Assembly: GCF_024979255.1 (NCBI RefSeq)
Contig: NZ_JANLCN010000008.1
Span: 124,001-188,000, forward strand
DNA from: Herbiconiux moechotypicola
GTDB taxonomy: Bacteria; Actinomycetota; Actinomycetes; Actinomycetales; Microbacteriaceae
Length of the DNA: 64,000 nucleotides
Direction: 5' to 3'
Shown here: piece by piece, positions 6,850-15,850 of the stretch
Layout: each line of letters begins with the position of its first letter
Numbering within the stretch: the stretch's first letter is position 1
The notes under the pieces: generated by a model
The model's database searches: none
Told to the model about the DNA's origin: nothing
What the model saw: the letters and a program-made list of their open reading frames with translations, nothing else
Made by a program: the position numbers and the translations under genes

Positions 6850-9054
6850 ATGCCGAGAACGCGTCGACTGGAGACCGGGGTCGAGTGGCAGGAGCTCACG
6901 ACGACCGCGGCCGATTGGAAGGCAGCCGACCCCGCGCTGCTCGGGACCATGCTCGCGGAGCTGCACCTCATCCGTGCCTTCGAGGAGACCGTGCTCGAGC
7001 TCGCCGGCGAGAGCCTCGTGCACGGGCCCGCCCACTCGAGCATCGGCCAGGAGGGCGGCGCCGTCGGCTCGATCGTGGGGCTGCGCTCGACGGATGCGGT
7101 GAACGGCTCGCACCGCGGCCACCACCAGTTCCTCGCCAAGGCGCTCACGCACGTCTCGGGCGGCGTCATCGACCCGGCCGAGCCGGTCACCCCCGCCATC
7201 CAGGCCGTGCTGCAGCGCACGCTCGCCGAGATCCTCGGGCTCGCGCAGGGCTACTGCTCGGGCCGCGGCGGATCGATGCACCTGCAGTGGTTCGAGGCCG
7301 GAGCGCTCGGCACCAACGCCATCGTGGGCGGCGGCGCCCCCATGGCCACCGGCAACGCCTGGGCCCAGAAGCACTCGGGCACCACCGACCTCACCATCAA
7401 CTACTTCGGCGACGGCGCCGCCCAGATCGGCTCGGTGCTCGAGTCGATGAACCTCGCGGCGGCGTGGAAGCTGCCGGTGATGTTCTTCATCGAGAACAAC
7501 CTCTACGCGGTCTCCACCCGCTCCGACGAGATCACCGCCGACACGCGGTTCTCGGTGCGCGGGCAGGGTTTCGGCATCCGCGCCTGGCGGGTCGACGGCA
7601 TGGACCCGCTCGCCGTCCACCTCGCCATGACCCGCGCCGAGGAGCACATGCGCGCCGGAGAGGGCCCCGCCATCATCGAGGCCGAGGTGTACCGCTTCTT
7701 CCACCAGAACGGGCCCTACCCGGGCAGCGCCTTCGGCTACCGCGACAAGGCCGAGGAGGCCGCCTGGCGCGCCCGCGACCCGCTCGACCGGATGGCGCGC
7801 GAGATGACCAAGCTCGGGCTCGTCGACGACGCGGCGATCGCGACCCTCCGTGAGCGCGCGAAGTCGGCGATGGCGGATGCGGTGGCCGAGCTGGTCGAGG
7901 CCGACCCCGAGTCCGAGGGCAAGCGGCGCATCATCCCCTCGCTCTGGCCCGACACCGGCTACGTCGACGTGGGGGTGCGCGGCGACGCGAGCGAGCTCGC
8001 CGGCCTCGACGACTCCGACCCCGCCCGGCACACCGGCGGCTGGCGCGACCTCAAGTTCGTCGACGCCGTCTCGGGCGTGATGGACCGCCGTATGGCGACC
8101 GACCCGCGCATCGTGGTGCTCGGCGAAGACGTGCACCGCCTGAACGGCGGCACTAACGGCGCCACCAAGGGGCTGGCGAAGAAGTACGGCTCCAACGACG
8201 ACCCGCACGGCCGGGTGCTCGGCACCCCGATCAGCGAGAACGCGTTCACCGGACTAGGCGGCGGGCTCGCGCTCGACGGCCGGTTCCGCCCCGTCGTGGA
8301 GTTCATGTACCCCGACTTCATGTGGGTGGCCGCCGACCAGGTGTTCAACCAGATCGGCAAGGCGCGCCACATGTTCGGCGCGAACACCCCGGTGCCCTTC
8401 GTGCTGCGCACCAAGGTGGCCATGGGTTCGGGCTACGGCTCGCAGCACCTCATGGACCCGGCGGGCCTGTTCGCCACGAGCCCCGGCTGGCGCATCGTGG
8501 CACCCTCGACCGCTGCCGACTACGTGGGCCTCATGAACGCGGCCCTCGCCCTCGAAGACCCGGTGCTCGTCATCGAGCACGTCGACCTCTACGGCACCGC
8601 CGACCGCGTGCCCGAGGGTGAGCTCGACTACGTGCTCCCGCCGGGCCGGGCGGCCGTGCGGCGCGAGGGTTCCGAGGTGACGGTCATCAGCTACCTCTCG
8701 ATGGTGCGTCACGCGCTCGAGGCCGTGGAGCAGACCGGGGTCGACGCCGAGGTGATCGACCTGCGCTGGCTCGACCGCGCGTCGATCGACTGGGAGACCA
8801 TCGGCGAGAGCATCCGCAAGACGAACTCGGTGCTCATCGTGGAGCAGGGCGCCCAAGGCACCTCCTACGGCGGCTGGCTCGCCGACGAGATCCAGCGCCG
8901 GTTCTTCGACTGGCTCGATCAGCCGGTCGAGCGGGTCACCGGGGCCGAGGCCTCGCCGAGCATCTCGAAGGTGCTGGAGCGCGCGGCGATCGCGCGCACC
9001 GAGGAGGTCGTGGCGGGGCTCGAACGCATCCGTCTGGGTTGGGGGGAACGCTGA
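6850..9054 (+). CDS. 2-oxoacid dehydrogenase E1 component, alpha and beta subunits fused (thiamine-diphosphate dependent)
   Basis: About 734 residues. The N-terminal half is E1-alpha: HRGHHQFLAKAL, a thiamine-diphosphate motif beginning GDGAAQIGSVLESMN and ending about 30 residues later at IENN, and GRGGSMH. The C-terminal half, from about residue 400, is E1-beta: GEDVHRLNGGTNGATKGL, SENAFTGLGGGLALDG, HLMDPAGLF and a transketolase C-terminal fold. It decarboxylates a 2-oxoacid (acetoin, pyruvate or branched-chain type) and loads the acyl group onto the E2 encoded next. ATG at 6850 has GAAGGG 9 bp upstream; an in-frame ATG at 6841 directly abuts that site and is less likely. The stop overlaps the E2 start (TGATG). 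No E3 gene is present. Confidence 0.88.
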   Translation: MPRTRRLETGVEWQELTTTAADWKAADPALLGTMLAELHLIRAFEETVLELAGESLVHGPAHSSIGQEGGAVGSIVGLRSTDAVNGSHRGHHQFLAKALTHVSGGVIDPAEPVTPAIQAVLQRTLAEILGLAQGYCSGRGGSMHLQWFEAGALGTNAIVGGGAPMATGNAWAQKHSGTTDLTINYFGDGAAQIGSVLESMNLAAAWKLPVMFFIENNLYAVSTRSDEITADTRFSVRGQGFGIRAWRVDGMDPLAVHLAMTRAEEHMRAGEGPAIIEAEVYRFFHQNGPYPGSAFGYRDKAEEAAWRARDPLDRMAREMTKLGLVDDAAIATLRERAKSAMADAVAELVEADPESEGKRRIIPSLWPDTGYVDVGVRGDASELAGLDDSDPARHTGGWRDLKFVDAVSGVMDRRMATDPRIVVLGEDVHRLNGGTNGATKGLAKKYGSNDDPHGRVLGTPISENAFTGLGGGLALDGRFRPVVEFMYPDFMWVAADQVFNQIGKARHMFGANTPVPFVLRTKVAMGSGYGSQHLMDPAGLFATSPGWRIVAPSTAADYVGLMNAALALEDPVLVIEHVDLYGTADRVPEGELDYVLPPGRAAVRREGSEVTVISYLSMVRHALEAVEQTGVDAEVIDLRWLDRASIDWETIGESIRKTNSVLIVEQGAQGTSYGGWLADEIQRRFFDWLDQPVERVTGAEASPSISKVLERAAIARTEEVVAGLERIRLGWGER

Positions 9055-10538
9055 TGGCCACGCTCATCCGCATGCCGGAGGTGCTCGCGGGCGCCGCCGA
9101 GGGAGCCATCCAGTCGTGGCTCGTGCAGGTCGGCCAGCCCGTCGTGGTGGGGGAGCCCCTCGCCGAAGTGGAGACCGAGAAGGCCACCGTGGAGTACGCG
9201 GCCGAGATCGAGGGAACCCTGCTCAAGGTGCTCGTGGCCGAGGGCGTCTCGGTGAGCGTGGGCGACCCGATCGCGGTGGTGGGTGCCCCGGGCGAGAGCG
9301 CCGAGGGCGTGGCTCCGGATGCAGAGGGTGCGGCGGATGCGGGGGGCGGGGCTCCGGATGCGGAGGCCTCCGCGGCGCAGACCGCCGCAGAGCCCGTGGC
9401 CCCGGCGCCCGAGCCCGAGACGGCGCCCGAGCCGGTGGGTTCGCCCGTGGCTGGAGCGCCAGTGGTGCCGCAGGGCGCTGAGGCACCGGGGGCGGGGGCT
9501 CCGGACGCGGGGGCGCCGGCGGCTTCCGCCGGTGCCGTTCCCGGCACGACCGCGACCGGATCGGCCGTGCCGGGGGCGAACGGTCGGCTGTTCGCGAGCC
9601 CGCTCGTGCGCCGCCTGGCGAAGGAGCGGGGCATCGACCTCGCGATGCTCCGGCCCACCGGTCCGGGCGGTCGTCTCGTGCGCGCCGACCTCGAGCGCGG
9701 ACCGGTCGCGGTGCCGGTCGCGGCTGCCGCCGGCTCGGACGCGGGCACCGCCACGCCCGCCGCCGCGCCTTCTGCACCCGCGCCGTCCGCATCCGCCCCG
9801 GCCCCTGCATCCGGAGCACCGGCCGCCGCGAGCCCGTCGGGCGCATCCGCGCACGGGGCCGGCTTCACCGAGGTGCCGCACACCGGCATGCGCCGCGCCA
9901 TCGCGCGACGGCTCACCGAGAGCAAGTCGACCGTGCCGCACTTCTACCTCGTAGCGGACTGCCGGGTCGACGAGCTTCTGGCGCTGCGCAAGACGGTCAA
10001 CGAGTCGTCACCCGTGAAGATCTCGGTGAACGACTTCGTGCTGAAGGCCGCCGCGGCGGCGTTCACCGACGTGCCCGAGGCGAACGCGACCTGGGGCGAC
10101 ACCGCGGTGCGCCGCTACGACACCGTCGACATGTCGGTCGCCGTGGCCATCGAGGGCGGGCTGGTGACGCCGGTGCTGCGCTCGGTGGAGAAGATCTCGC
10201 TGAGCGAGGTGTCGCGCACGGTCGCCGACCTGGCGGGTCGGGCCCGGGAGGGGCGGCTCAAGCAGAACGAGCTCGAGGGCGGCAGCTTCGCGGTGTCGAA
10301 CCTCGGCATGTACGGCATCACCGAGTTCTCGGCCATCATCAACCCGCCCCAGTCGGCCATCCTCGCCGTGGGCGCGGCCACCCCGCGCGCCGTGGTGACC
10401 GACGGCGAGCTGGCGGTCGCCACCGTGATGACCGTCACGCTCTCGGCCGACCACCGTGTGCTTGACGGGGCGCTCGCCGCGCAGTGGCTGGCGGCCTTCG
10501 TGAAGCGTGTGGAGCATCCGCTCTCGATCCTCATCTGA
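9054..10538 (+). CDS. Dihydrolipoamide acyltransferase (E2 component of 2-oxoacid dehydrogenase complex)
   Basis: 494 residues in the usual E2 order: a lipoyl domain (1-75) with the lipoylated lysine in VETEKATVEY; an Ala/Pro-rich linker; a peripheral-subunit-binding domain (about 180-215, FASPLVRRLAKERGIDL); a second Ala/Pro linker; and the catalytic acyltransferase core (from about 280) ending with the active-site motif SADHRVLDGA. It transfers the acyl group from lipoamide to CoA and forms the core of the complex with the preceding E1. Only one lipoyl domain is present. E3 must be supplied from elsewhere in the genome. Confidence 0.93.
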   Translation: MATLIRMPEVLAGAAEGAIQSWLVQVGQPVVVGEPLAEVETEKATVEYAAEIEGTLLKVLVAEGVSVSVGDPIAVVGAPGESAEGVAPDAEGAADAGGGAPDAEASAAQTAAEPVAPAPEPETAPEPVGSPVAGAPVVPQGAEAPGAGAPDAGAPAASAGAVPGTTATGSAVPGANGRLFASPLVRRLAKERGIDLAMLRPTGPGGRLVRADLERGPVAVPVAAAAGSDAGTATPAAAPSAPAPSASAPAPASGAPAAASPSGASAHGAGFTEVPHTGMRRAIARRLTESKSTVPHFYLVADCRVDELLALRKTVNESSPVKISVNDFVLKAAAAAFTDVPEANATWGDTAVRRYDTVDMSVAVAIEGGLVTPVLRSVEKISLSEVSRTVADLAGRAREGRLKQNELEGGSFAVSNLGMYGITEFSAIINPPQSAILAVGAATPRAVVTDGELAVATVMTVTLSADHRVLDGALAAQWLAAFVKRVEHPLSILI

Positions 10539-10560
10539 GGGTCGGAGCCGCTCGCCCTAT

Positions 10561-10627
10561 CCACGGTCTTCTGGAGGTAGATCACCGCAAAGCACTCTTT
10601 GACCGTGGTTCGGCGGCTCCGTAGCGT
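10561..10627 (+). promoter_or_regulatory. Promoter with operator-like dyad for the SnoaL/oxidase operon
   Basis: TTGACC (10599-10604), a 17-bp spacer and TAGCGT (10622-10627) form one of the best sigma-70-type promoters in the window. An exact 8-bp inverted repeat, CCACGGTC (10561-10568) and GACCGTGG (10601-10608), overlaps the -35 box, so a repressor or looped dimer could block it. The promoter fires toward the six-gene unit starting at 10681. Its ribosome site is AAAGGAG at 10670-10676. Confidence 0.65.
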
Positions 10628-10680
10628 GAAGGACGGGTGGTCGTCGCGCGGCCGCCCGTCGTCACGCAAAGGAGCACACG

Positions 10681-11160
10681 ATGACCTCACCCCGCCCTGC
10701 CGCGCCCGGGCTCGCCGACCGGGTCGCCATCGACGACCTGTACAGCGAGTACCTCTGGGCCCTCGACACCGGAGACACGGAGGGGTGGCTCGACTGCTTC
10801 GCCCCCGACGCCGAGGTGTGGGAGGACCAGCGCGACGGCACCACCTGGAAGGGCCGCGGCCGGGAGCAGCTGAGGGAGCTCATCCTGAAGTTCCACGGCG
10901 ATCCGCACTTTCCCGGCCACCAGCACCGTGAGACGGCGAGGCTGTTCAGCGCCGACCCCGAGGGCCGGCCCGACCACTGGGCCGTGCGCTCGTACACCTC
11001 GGCCACGGCCTTCGACGTGGAGACGCAGACCGCGACGCTCTACTGGGCCGGGTACTACCGCGACGTCGTCGGGCTCGTCGACGGGGAGTGGAAGCTCGTG
11101 AAGCGGTGGATCGCGCCGTGGAAGGGCGAGGTGCTCTCGCGGTTCGGAGGCGCGCGATGA
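10681..11160 (+). CDS. SnoaL-like / NTF2-fold protein, copy 1
   Basis: 159 residues with the cone-shaped NTF2 fold signature AIDDLYSEYLWALDTGDTEGW, FAPDAEVWED, and a closing strand VGLVDGEWKLVKRW. SnoaL-like enzymes act as cyclases, dehydratases or isomerases, or as small subunits of ring-hydroxylating systems; no catalytic assignment can be made. It is first of a block (10681-16359) in which each gene overlaps the next by 4-8 bp, and two more paralogues (11157, 15847) belong to the same block. The start has a strong AAAGGAG site. Confidence 0.8.
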   Translation: MTSPRPAAPGLADRVAIDDLYSEYLWALDTGDTEGWLDCFAPDAEVWEDQRDGTTWKGRGREQLRELILKFHGDPHFPGHQHRETARLFSADPEGRPDHWAVRSYTSATAFDVETQTATLYWAGYYRDVVGLVDGEWKLVKRWIAPWKGEVLSRFGGAR

Positions 11161-11681
11161 GCGGCGCGGACGGGGAGACGCTCGCCCCCTCGGCGGTGGA
11201 GCGCTGCGCGATCGACGACCTCTACAACGGCTACCTCTGGGCTCTCGACACGCAGGACATCGACCTCTACGTGGACGCGTTCTGGCCCGACGCGCTCTTT
11301 CGCGAGACCCAGCTCGACGGCACGGTCGAGAGCTGGCGGGGTGCGGAGAGCATCCGGGAGTTCTCGGCGTCGCACTTCGGCGGCTACGGGGGCCATCAGC
11401 ACCGCGAGTCGAACCGGATGTACCAGGCGGCCGGTGCGGGGCGGTGGGCCGTGCGGGCCTACTGGTTCACGACCCATCGCGATGCGGAGACGGGGTCGGT
11501 GGCGTTCACCTCCACGGGGCACTCGCGCGACGTCGTCGAGCTGCGCGACGGGCGGTGGCGCTTCGCCGAGCGCTGGGTGGAACGGTGGCCGGGGGTGCTG
11601 GCGCACCCGCTGCGCGAGGGGGTCGCGCCGGATGCGGATGCGGAGGGCCGGGCGGATGCGGAGGGCCGGGCGGATGCGTGA
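11157..11681 (+). CDS. SnoaL-like / NTF2-fold protein, copy 2
   Basis: 174 residues, clearly paralogous to the preceding protein: AIDDLYNGYLWALDTQDIDLY, FWPDALFRET, GHQHRESNRMY and a closing VELRDGRWRFAERW. The ATGA start at 11157 overlaps the previous stop. The C-terminus ends in a short degenerate repeat (ADAEGRADAEGRADA) encoded by the GC-rich repeat that runs into the next gene. A heterodimer with copy 1 is possible but only an inference from adjacency. Confidence 0.78.
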   Translation: MSGADGETLAPSAVERCAIDDLYNGYLWALDTQDIDLYVDAFWPDALFRETQLDGTVESWRGAESIREFSASHFGGYGGHQHRESNRMYQAAGAGRWAVRAYWFTTHRDAETGSVAFTSTGHSRDVVELRDGRWRFAERWVERWPGVLAHPLREGVAPDADAEGRADAEGRADA

Positions 11682-13317
11682 GGCTGAGCCGGGTGCGGGT
11701 GCGGGTGCGGGTGCGGGTGCCGGTACGGGTACGGGCGCGGGTGCGGGTGCCGGTACGAGTGCGGGCCGGGCGGCGGGTGCCGGTTCGGCGGAGGCGGCGC
11801 GCGGGATGCTGGAGCGGCTCGCCGTGGAGCTGGGTGCGGAGCACGTGACCTTCGGCGACGACGTCGACGCCTATCTCGACGACTACGCGCTCGGCGACCG
11901 TGACGCCTTCCGCCCCGCGGGTGCCGTGCGCCCCGCCGACGTGGCCGAGGTGCAGGCCGTGGTGCGCGCGGCGGGTGCGGCCGGGGTGGCCCTGTGGCCG
12001 ATCGGCCGCGGCAAGAACCTCGGCTACGGCGGGCCCGCGCCCCGGCAGCCCGGCAGCGTGGTGGTCGATCTCGGCCGGCTGAACCGGGTGCTCGAGGTCG
12101 ACGAGGAGTCGGCCTACGCGCTCGTCGAGCCGGGCGTGAGCTTCTTCGACCTCTACGACGAGCTGCGCCGGCGCGACTCCCGGCTCTGGGCCTCGGTGCC
12201 CGACCTCGGGTGGGGCAGCGTCGTGGGCAACGCGCTCGAGCGCGGCTACGGCTACACCGCCCACGGCGACCACCAGCAGTTCGTGTGCGGACTCGAGGTG
12301 GTGCTGGCCGACGGCGAGGTGATCAGAACCGGGATGGGGGCCCTGCCCGGCGCGGAGACCTGGCCGCTCTACCGCGGCGGTTTCGGGCCCGGCCTCGAAG
12401 GGCTCTTCCTGCAGTCGAACCTCGGCATCGTCACGAAGATGGGGGTGTGGCTCCTTCCGCGCCCCGAGCGCTTCGCGGCCTGCCGCATCGCGATCGATGA
12501 CGAGGCGCGGCTGCCCGAGCTCGTCGACGCGATGCGCGAGCTCACCCTCGAGGGTGTGATCGACGGGGTGGTCAACGCGGCCAACGCGGTCGGCGTCGCG
12601 GCGGGTCAGTCGTCACGCGAGCGGTGGTTCGACGGCGACGGCGTGGTGCCCGACGAGGTGGTCGACGTGATCGCCGCCGACCTCGGCCTCGGTCGCTGGA
12701 ACGTGAAGTGCGCCTTCTACGGCGGCGACGAGCTGCTCGACCTCAAGGAGCGGCGGGTGCGCGAGGTGATCGGGGCGATCGCCGGCAGCGCGGTGTCGGT
12801 CAACCGGTACGACGGCACCGCGACCGCCGAGGAGGTGCTGCCGATGGACCACTTCGCGGCGGGCATCCCCGGCATGCTGCTGGCCGGAGGGGTGCGCTGG
12901 CGGGCGAACGGCCCCACCGGCGCCCACATCGGCCTGTGCCCGGTGTCGCCGTTCACCGGGCTGCACGTGGCGGCCGCCTCCCGCATCATGCGCGACCACA
13001 TCGAGGCGGCGGGCTTCGACTACATCGGCGGCTGGCTCGGCACCGGGCGGCACGCGGTCAACGTGCTCATGATCTTCTTCGACGCCGCTGACCCCGCGGA
13101 GTCCGACCGGGTGCGCCGGGCCTTCGCCGAGCTCGTGCCGCTTCTCGCGGCGGCCGGCTACGGCGAGTACCGGGCGCACCTGGAGTTCATGGACCTCGTG
13201 GCCGAGCAGTTCTCGTGGAACGACCACGCCCTGCTCGAGTTCACCCGTACCCTCAAGGCCGCGGTCGACCCCGCGGGCATCCTCGCCCCGGGCAAGCAGG
13301 GGGTCTGGCCGCGATGA
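11674..13317 (+). CDS. FAD-binding oxidoreductase of the vanillyl-alcohol oxidase / 4-cresol dehydrogenase family
   Basis: About 547 residues. The PCMH-type FAD fold has GVALWPIGRGKNLGYGG (pyrophosphate binding) and WASVPDLGWGSVVGNALERG; the C-terminal cap ends with the family's typical DPAGILAPGKQGVWP. VAO/4-cresol enzymes oxidise para-substituted phenols or similar alcohols, often with covalent FAD; the linking residue cannot be fixed here. The N-terminus from ATG 11674 contains about 30 residues of Ala-Gly/Thr-Gly dipeptides from a hexanucleotide repeat. An alternative ATG near 11806 (MLERLAVELG) would drop this tail. It overlaps the previous gene by 8 bp. Confidence 0.85.
   Translation: MREAEPGAGAGAGAGAGTGTGAGAGAGTSAGRAAGAGSAEAARGMLERLAVELGAEHVTFGDDVDAYLDDYALGDRDAFRPAGAVRPADVAEVQAVVRAAGAAGVALWPIGRGKNLGYGGPAPRQPGSVVVDLGRLNRVLEVDEESAYALVEPGVSFFDLYDELRRRDSRLWASVPDLGWGSVVGNALERGYGYTAHGDHQQFVCGLEVVLADGEVIRTGMGALPGAETWPLYRGGFGPGLEGLFLQSNLGIVTKMGVWLLPRPERFAACRIAIDDEARLPELVDAMRELTLEGVIDGVVNAANAVGVAAGQSSRERWFDGDGVVPDEVVDVIAADLGLGRWNVKCAFYGGDELLDLKERRVREVIGAIAGSAVSVNRYDGTATAEEVLPMDHFAAGIPGMLLAGGVRWRANGPTGAHIGLCPVSPFTGLHVAAASRIMRDHIEAAGFDYIGGWLGTGRHAVNVLMIFFDAADPAESDRVRRAFAELVPLLAAAGYGEYRAHLEFMDLVAEQFSWNDHALLEFTRTLKAAVDPAGILAPGKQGVWPR
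11692..11770 (+). repeat. GGTGCG/GGTACG hexanucleotide microsatellite in a coding N-terminus
   Basis: About thirteen imperfect tandem hexamers (GTGCGG, with GTGCCG, GTACGG and GCGCGG variants) encode an Ala-Gly/Thr-Gly tail at the start of the FAD oxidoreductase. Because the unit is 6 bp, copy changes stay in frame. The tract follows directly on the repetitive end of the SnoaL copy-2 gene. Confidence 0.85.
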
Positions 13318-14567
13318 GCGCGCACGCGGGCACAGGTGCGGATGCGCGGGGACCGCGGGCGGGTACACACGTGCCGGGCGGTGACGCGGGTGCGGATGCG
13401 CGGGGACCGGCACGAGTGGTCGCGCGCGCGGTCGTGGCGCGGGGTGACGGGTCGGTGCCCGAGCTCGTGGAGGTGCTGCTCGATCCGCTCGGGCCGCGCG
13501 ATGTGCTGGTCGAGATCGGCGCCTCCGCGGTGTGCCGCACCGAGCTCATGACGATCGACCGGCGTCGCGCCGACCCGGTCGCGGGAGCGCCGGACGGACG
13601 GCGCCGGGTGCTCGGCCACGCCGCCGCCGGCCGGGTGACAGCGGTGGGCGGCGAGGTGACCCGGGTGCGGGCCGGCGACGCCGTCGTCGTGACCGGAACC
13701 CGCCAGTGCGGCGAATGCTTCTTCTGCCGCCGCGGCGCGCCGGGCGCGTGCGACCGCATCTTCGCGCTCATGGAGCGCCGCGTGGGCGAGACCGCCGACG
13801 GCGAGGAGATCGGCAGCGACGGCGGGATCGGCGCCCACGTCGACCGGCTGGTCTACGACGAGAGCAACCTCGTGCGCGTGCGGGGATCGCTGCCCGACGA
13901 GGAGCTCGCCCTGCTCGGCTGCGGCGGACCCTCGGGCGCGGGCGCCGTGTTCGACGTGGCGGGGGTCGGCCCCGGACAGTCGGTGGGCATCTCCGGATGC
14001 GGTCACCTCGGTCTCTGGATGGTGCAGGCCGCGGTGCTCGCCGGCGCCGAGACCGTCGTCGCGATCGATCCCGACCCCTGGCGGCGCTCCCGCGCGCTGG
14101 CCCTCGGCGCGCACCACGCGCTCGACGCCGGCGACGACGTCGTCGACCGGGTGCACGCCCTCACGGGAGGGCGGGGCGTCGACGTGGGGATGGAGGCGGC
14201 CGGCAGCACCCTCGCGATGCGCCAGTCCTTCGACTACACGCGCTACGGCGGACGGGTCGTGCCCACCGGTCTCGAGAGCGAGCGCGCCGTCGTGAGCCTC
14301 GACAACCTGCAGTACTCGCTCGGCTCGCGCACGATCGTGGGCGCCCAGTGCGGCGGGGGAGACGTGCGCAGCTCCGTCCCCCGCCTCGAGCGCCTCGTGG
14401 CACGCGGCCGCCTGAGCGCGCGAGCCCTCATCACCGGGCGCTACGGCCTCGCCGACGCCGCCCGCGCCTACGCCGCCCTCGACGACCCCCACCAGCTCAC
14501 GGGAGTGCTGTCGCCCACCGCCCCAGCGCATCCTCACCCCACCCAGCACGAAGGAGTGCCACGATGA
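13314..14567 (+). CDS. Zinc-binding medium-chain alcohol dehydrogenase
   Basis: 417 residues, overlapping the oxidase by 4 bp (ATGA). After a low-complexity Gly/Ala/Arg N-terminus (about 40 residues) come MDR landmarks: SAVCRTELMTID, LGHAAAGRV, the structural-zinc group CGECFFCRRGAPGAC, and the coenzyme motif ISGCGHLGLWMVQ followed by AIDPDPWRR. It is close in pattern to the enzyme at 4034 (both share CGECFxCRxG and GLWMVQA), and in both the usual GHE glutamate is changed (GHA here, GHS there). It probably oxidises an alcohol formed by the preceding flavoenzyme; this is inference from order. Confidence 0.82.
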   Translation: MSAHAGTGADARGPRAGTHVPGGDAGADARGPARVVARAVVARGDGSVPELVEVLLDPLGPRDVLVEIGASAVCRTELMTIDRRRADPVAGAPDGRRRVLGHAAAGRVTAVGGEVTRVRAGDAVVVTGTRQCGECFFCRRGAPGACDRIFALMERRVGETADGEEIGSDGGIGAHVDRLVYDESNLVRVRGSLPDEELALLGCGGPSGAGAVFDVAGVGPGQSVGISGCGHLGLWMVQAAVLAGAETVVAIDPDPWRRSRALALGAHHALDAGDDVVDRVHALTGGRGVDVGMEAAGSTLAMRQSFDYTRYGGRVVPTGLESERAVVSLDNLQYSLGSRTIVGAQCGGGDVRSSVPRLERLVARGRLSARALITGRYGLADAARAYAALDDPHQLTGVLSPTAPAHPHPTQHEGVPR

Positions 14568-15850
14568 CCTCACCCGAAACCCGACCGGACCCCGGTTCCC
14601 ACCCCGACCCCCGCACCGCCCTCGACCCGGTGGCGAGGGCGCGCCTGCTCAAAGACCTGCTGCGCGAGCACCAAGACGAGTCGGAGCGCCTCGGCCACTA
14701 CCCGCCCGAGGTGCACGAGCGGATGCTCGAGCTGGGCCTCGGCCACCTGCTCACGCCGCGCCGGTTCGGCGGCGAAGCGGTGTCGCTGCGCACGTGGCTC
14801 CGCACCGTGATCGAGATCGCCTCGGCCGACCCCGGATCGGGCTGGTGCTACTGCCTCGGCTTCTCGCACGCGCTGCAGCTCGCCTCCTCGTGGCCCGAGC
14901 GGGTGCAGGTGGAGGCGTTCGGCGACGCGGCCGGCTACTTCCGTGCCTCGCACAGCCTCGCCCCCGCCGGCACCGCGCGGCGTGACGGCGACGGCTACCG
15001 GCTCACGGGGGTCTCGCGCTATCAGTCCGGGTCGCCCTACTCCACCCACGCCATCGTCTCGATCGCCGTCGAGGGCGAGACGGATGCGTCGGGGGCGCCC
15101 CGCACCGCGCAGGCCCTGCTGCCCAGGGTCTCGTACACGCTGCTCGACGACTGGGGCGGCGACAAAGTGCTCGGCATGCGTGCCAGCGGCTCGAACTCCG
15201 TCGCCTTCGACGACGTCTGGGTGCCCGCCGACCACCTCGTCGACAACCGCTGGGCGGGCGAGGTCGACGCCCGGCTCACGGGCGCGGCGCTGCACGGCGA
15301 CCCGAAGTACATCGGCAGCGTGCAGTCGTTCCTCGGGGCGGAGCTCGCGGCAGTGGTCGTGGGCGCCGCCCGCGCCGCGCTCGACGAGTGGGAGGAGCTC
15401 TCCCGGGTGCGCAAAGCACCGCTCCCGCCGTTCGCCACCCGCGACCACGACCCGGCCAGCCAGCGGGTGTTCGGCGAGGCGGTGGTGAAGGCGGACGCGG
15501 CCGAGGCGATCCTGCTGCAGGTGGCCGACACGATCGCGGAGTGGTCGGAGGCGTTCGTGAGCCGGGGCGAGCCCCTCACCCGCGGCATGGACACCCGGCT
15601 CAACGGGCTCACGCTCGAGGCGGGCCGGCTCGCGGCCGAGGCGGTGGAGCTGCTCTTCGCCTCGGCAGGCAGCTCGGAGGCGAGGCCGGGGCGCCGGTTC
15701 GAGCGGTACATCCGCGACGTGATGATGTACCGCACGCACGCGGCCGCGCAGTACGGGGCGTGGATGCAGGGGATCGGGGCGACGGTGCTCGGGGTGCAGC
15801 GTTCCGCGTTCGACCGGCCGGAGGCCGCGGCGAAGGAGATGGCGAGATGA
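14564..15850 (+). CDS. Acyl-CoA-dehydrogenase-fold flavin monooxygenase (HsaA / group D type)
   Basis: 428 residues with the three-domain acyl-CoA dehydrogenase fold: helical N-terminus (LRTWLRTVIEIASADPGSGW), beta middle domain (DGDGYRLTGVSRYQSGSPYS), and a helical C-terminus (YRTHAAAQYGAWMQGIGATV). It lacks the EGT-type glutamate region of true dehydrogenases. The ASADPGSGW and VLGMRASGSNSV patterns resemble HsaA and related two-component monooxygenases that hydroxylate phenols using reduced flavin. The partner flavin reductase is not in the window. The start at 14564 has GAAGGAG upstream and overlaps the previous stop. Confidence 0.75.
   Translation: MTSPETRPDPGSHPDPRTALDPVARARLLKDLLREHQDESERLGHYPPEVHERMLELGLGHLLTPRRFGGEAVSLRTWLRTVIEIASADPGSGWCYCLGFSHALQLASSWPERVQVEAFGDAAGYFRASHSLAPAGTARRDGDGYRLTGVSRYQSGSPYSTHAIVSIAVEGETDASGAPRTAQALLPRVSYTLLDDWGGDKVLGMRASGSNSVAFDDVWVPADHLVDNRWAGEVDARLTGAALHGDPKYIGSVQSFLGAELAAVVVGAARAALDEWEELSRVRKAPLPPFATRDHDPASQRVFGEAVVKADAAEAILLQVADTIAEWSEAFVSRGEPLTRGMDTRLNGLTLEAGRLAAEAVELLFASAGSSEARPGRRFERYIRDVMMYRTHAAAQYGAWMQGIGATVLGVQRSAFDRPEAAAKEMAR

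Noticed and set aside
11692-11770. Phase-variable on/off switch
   Set aside because: The unit is 6 bp, so copy changes cannot shift the frame; only length variation is possible.
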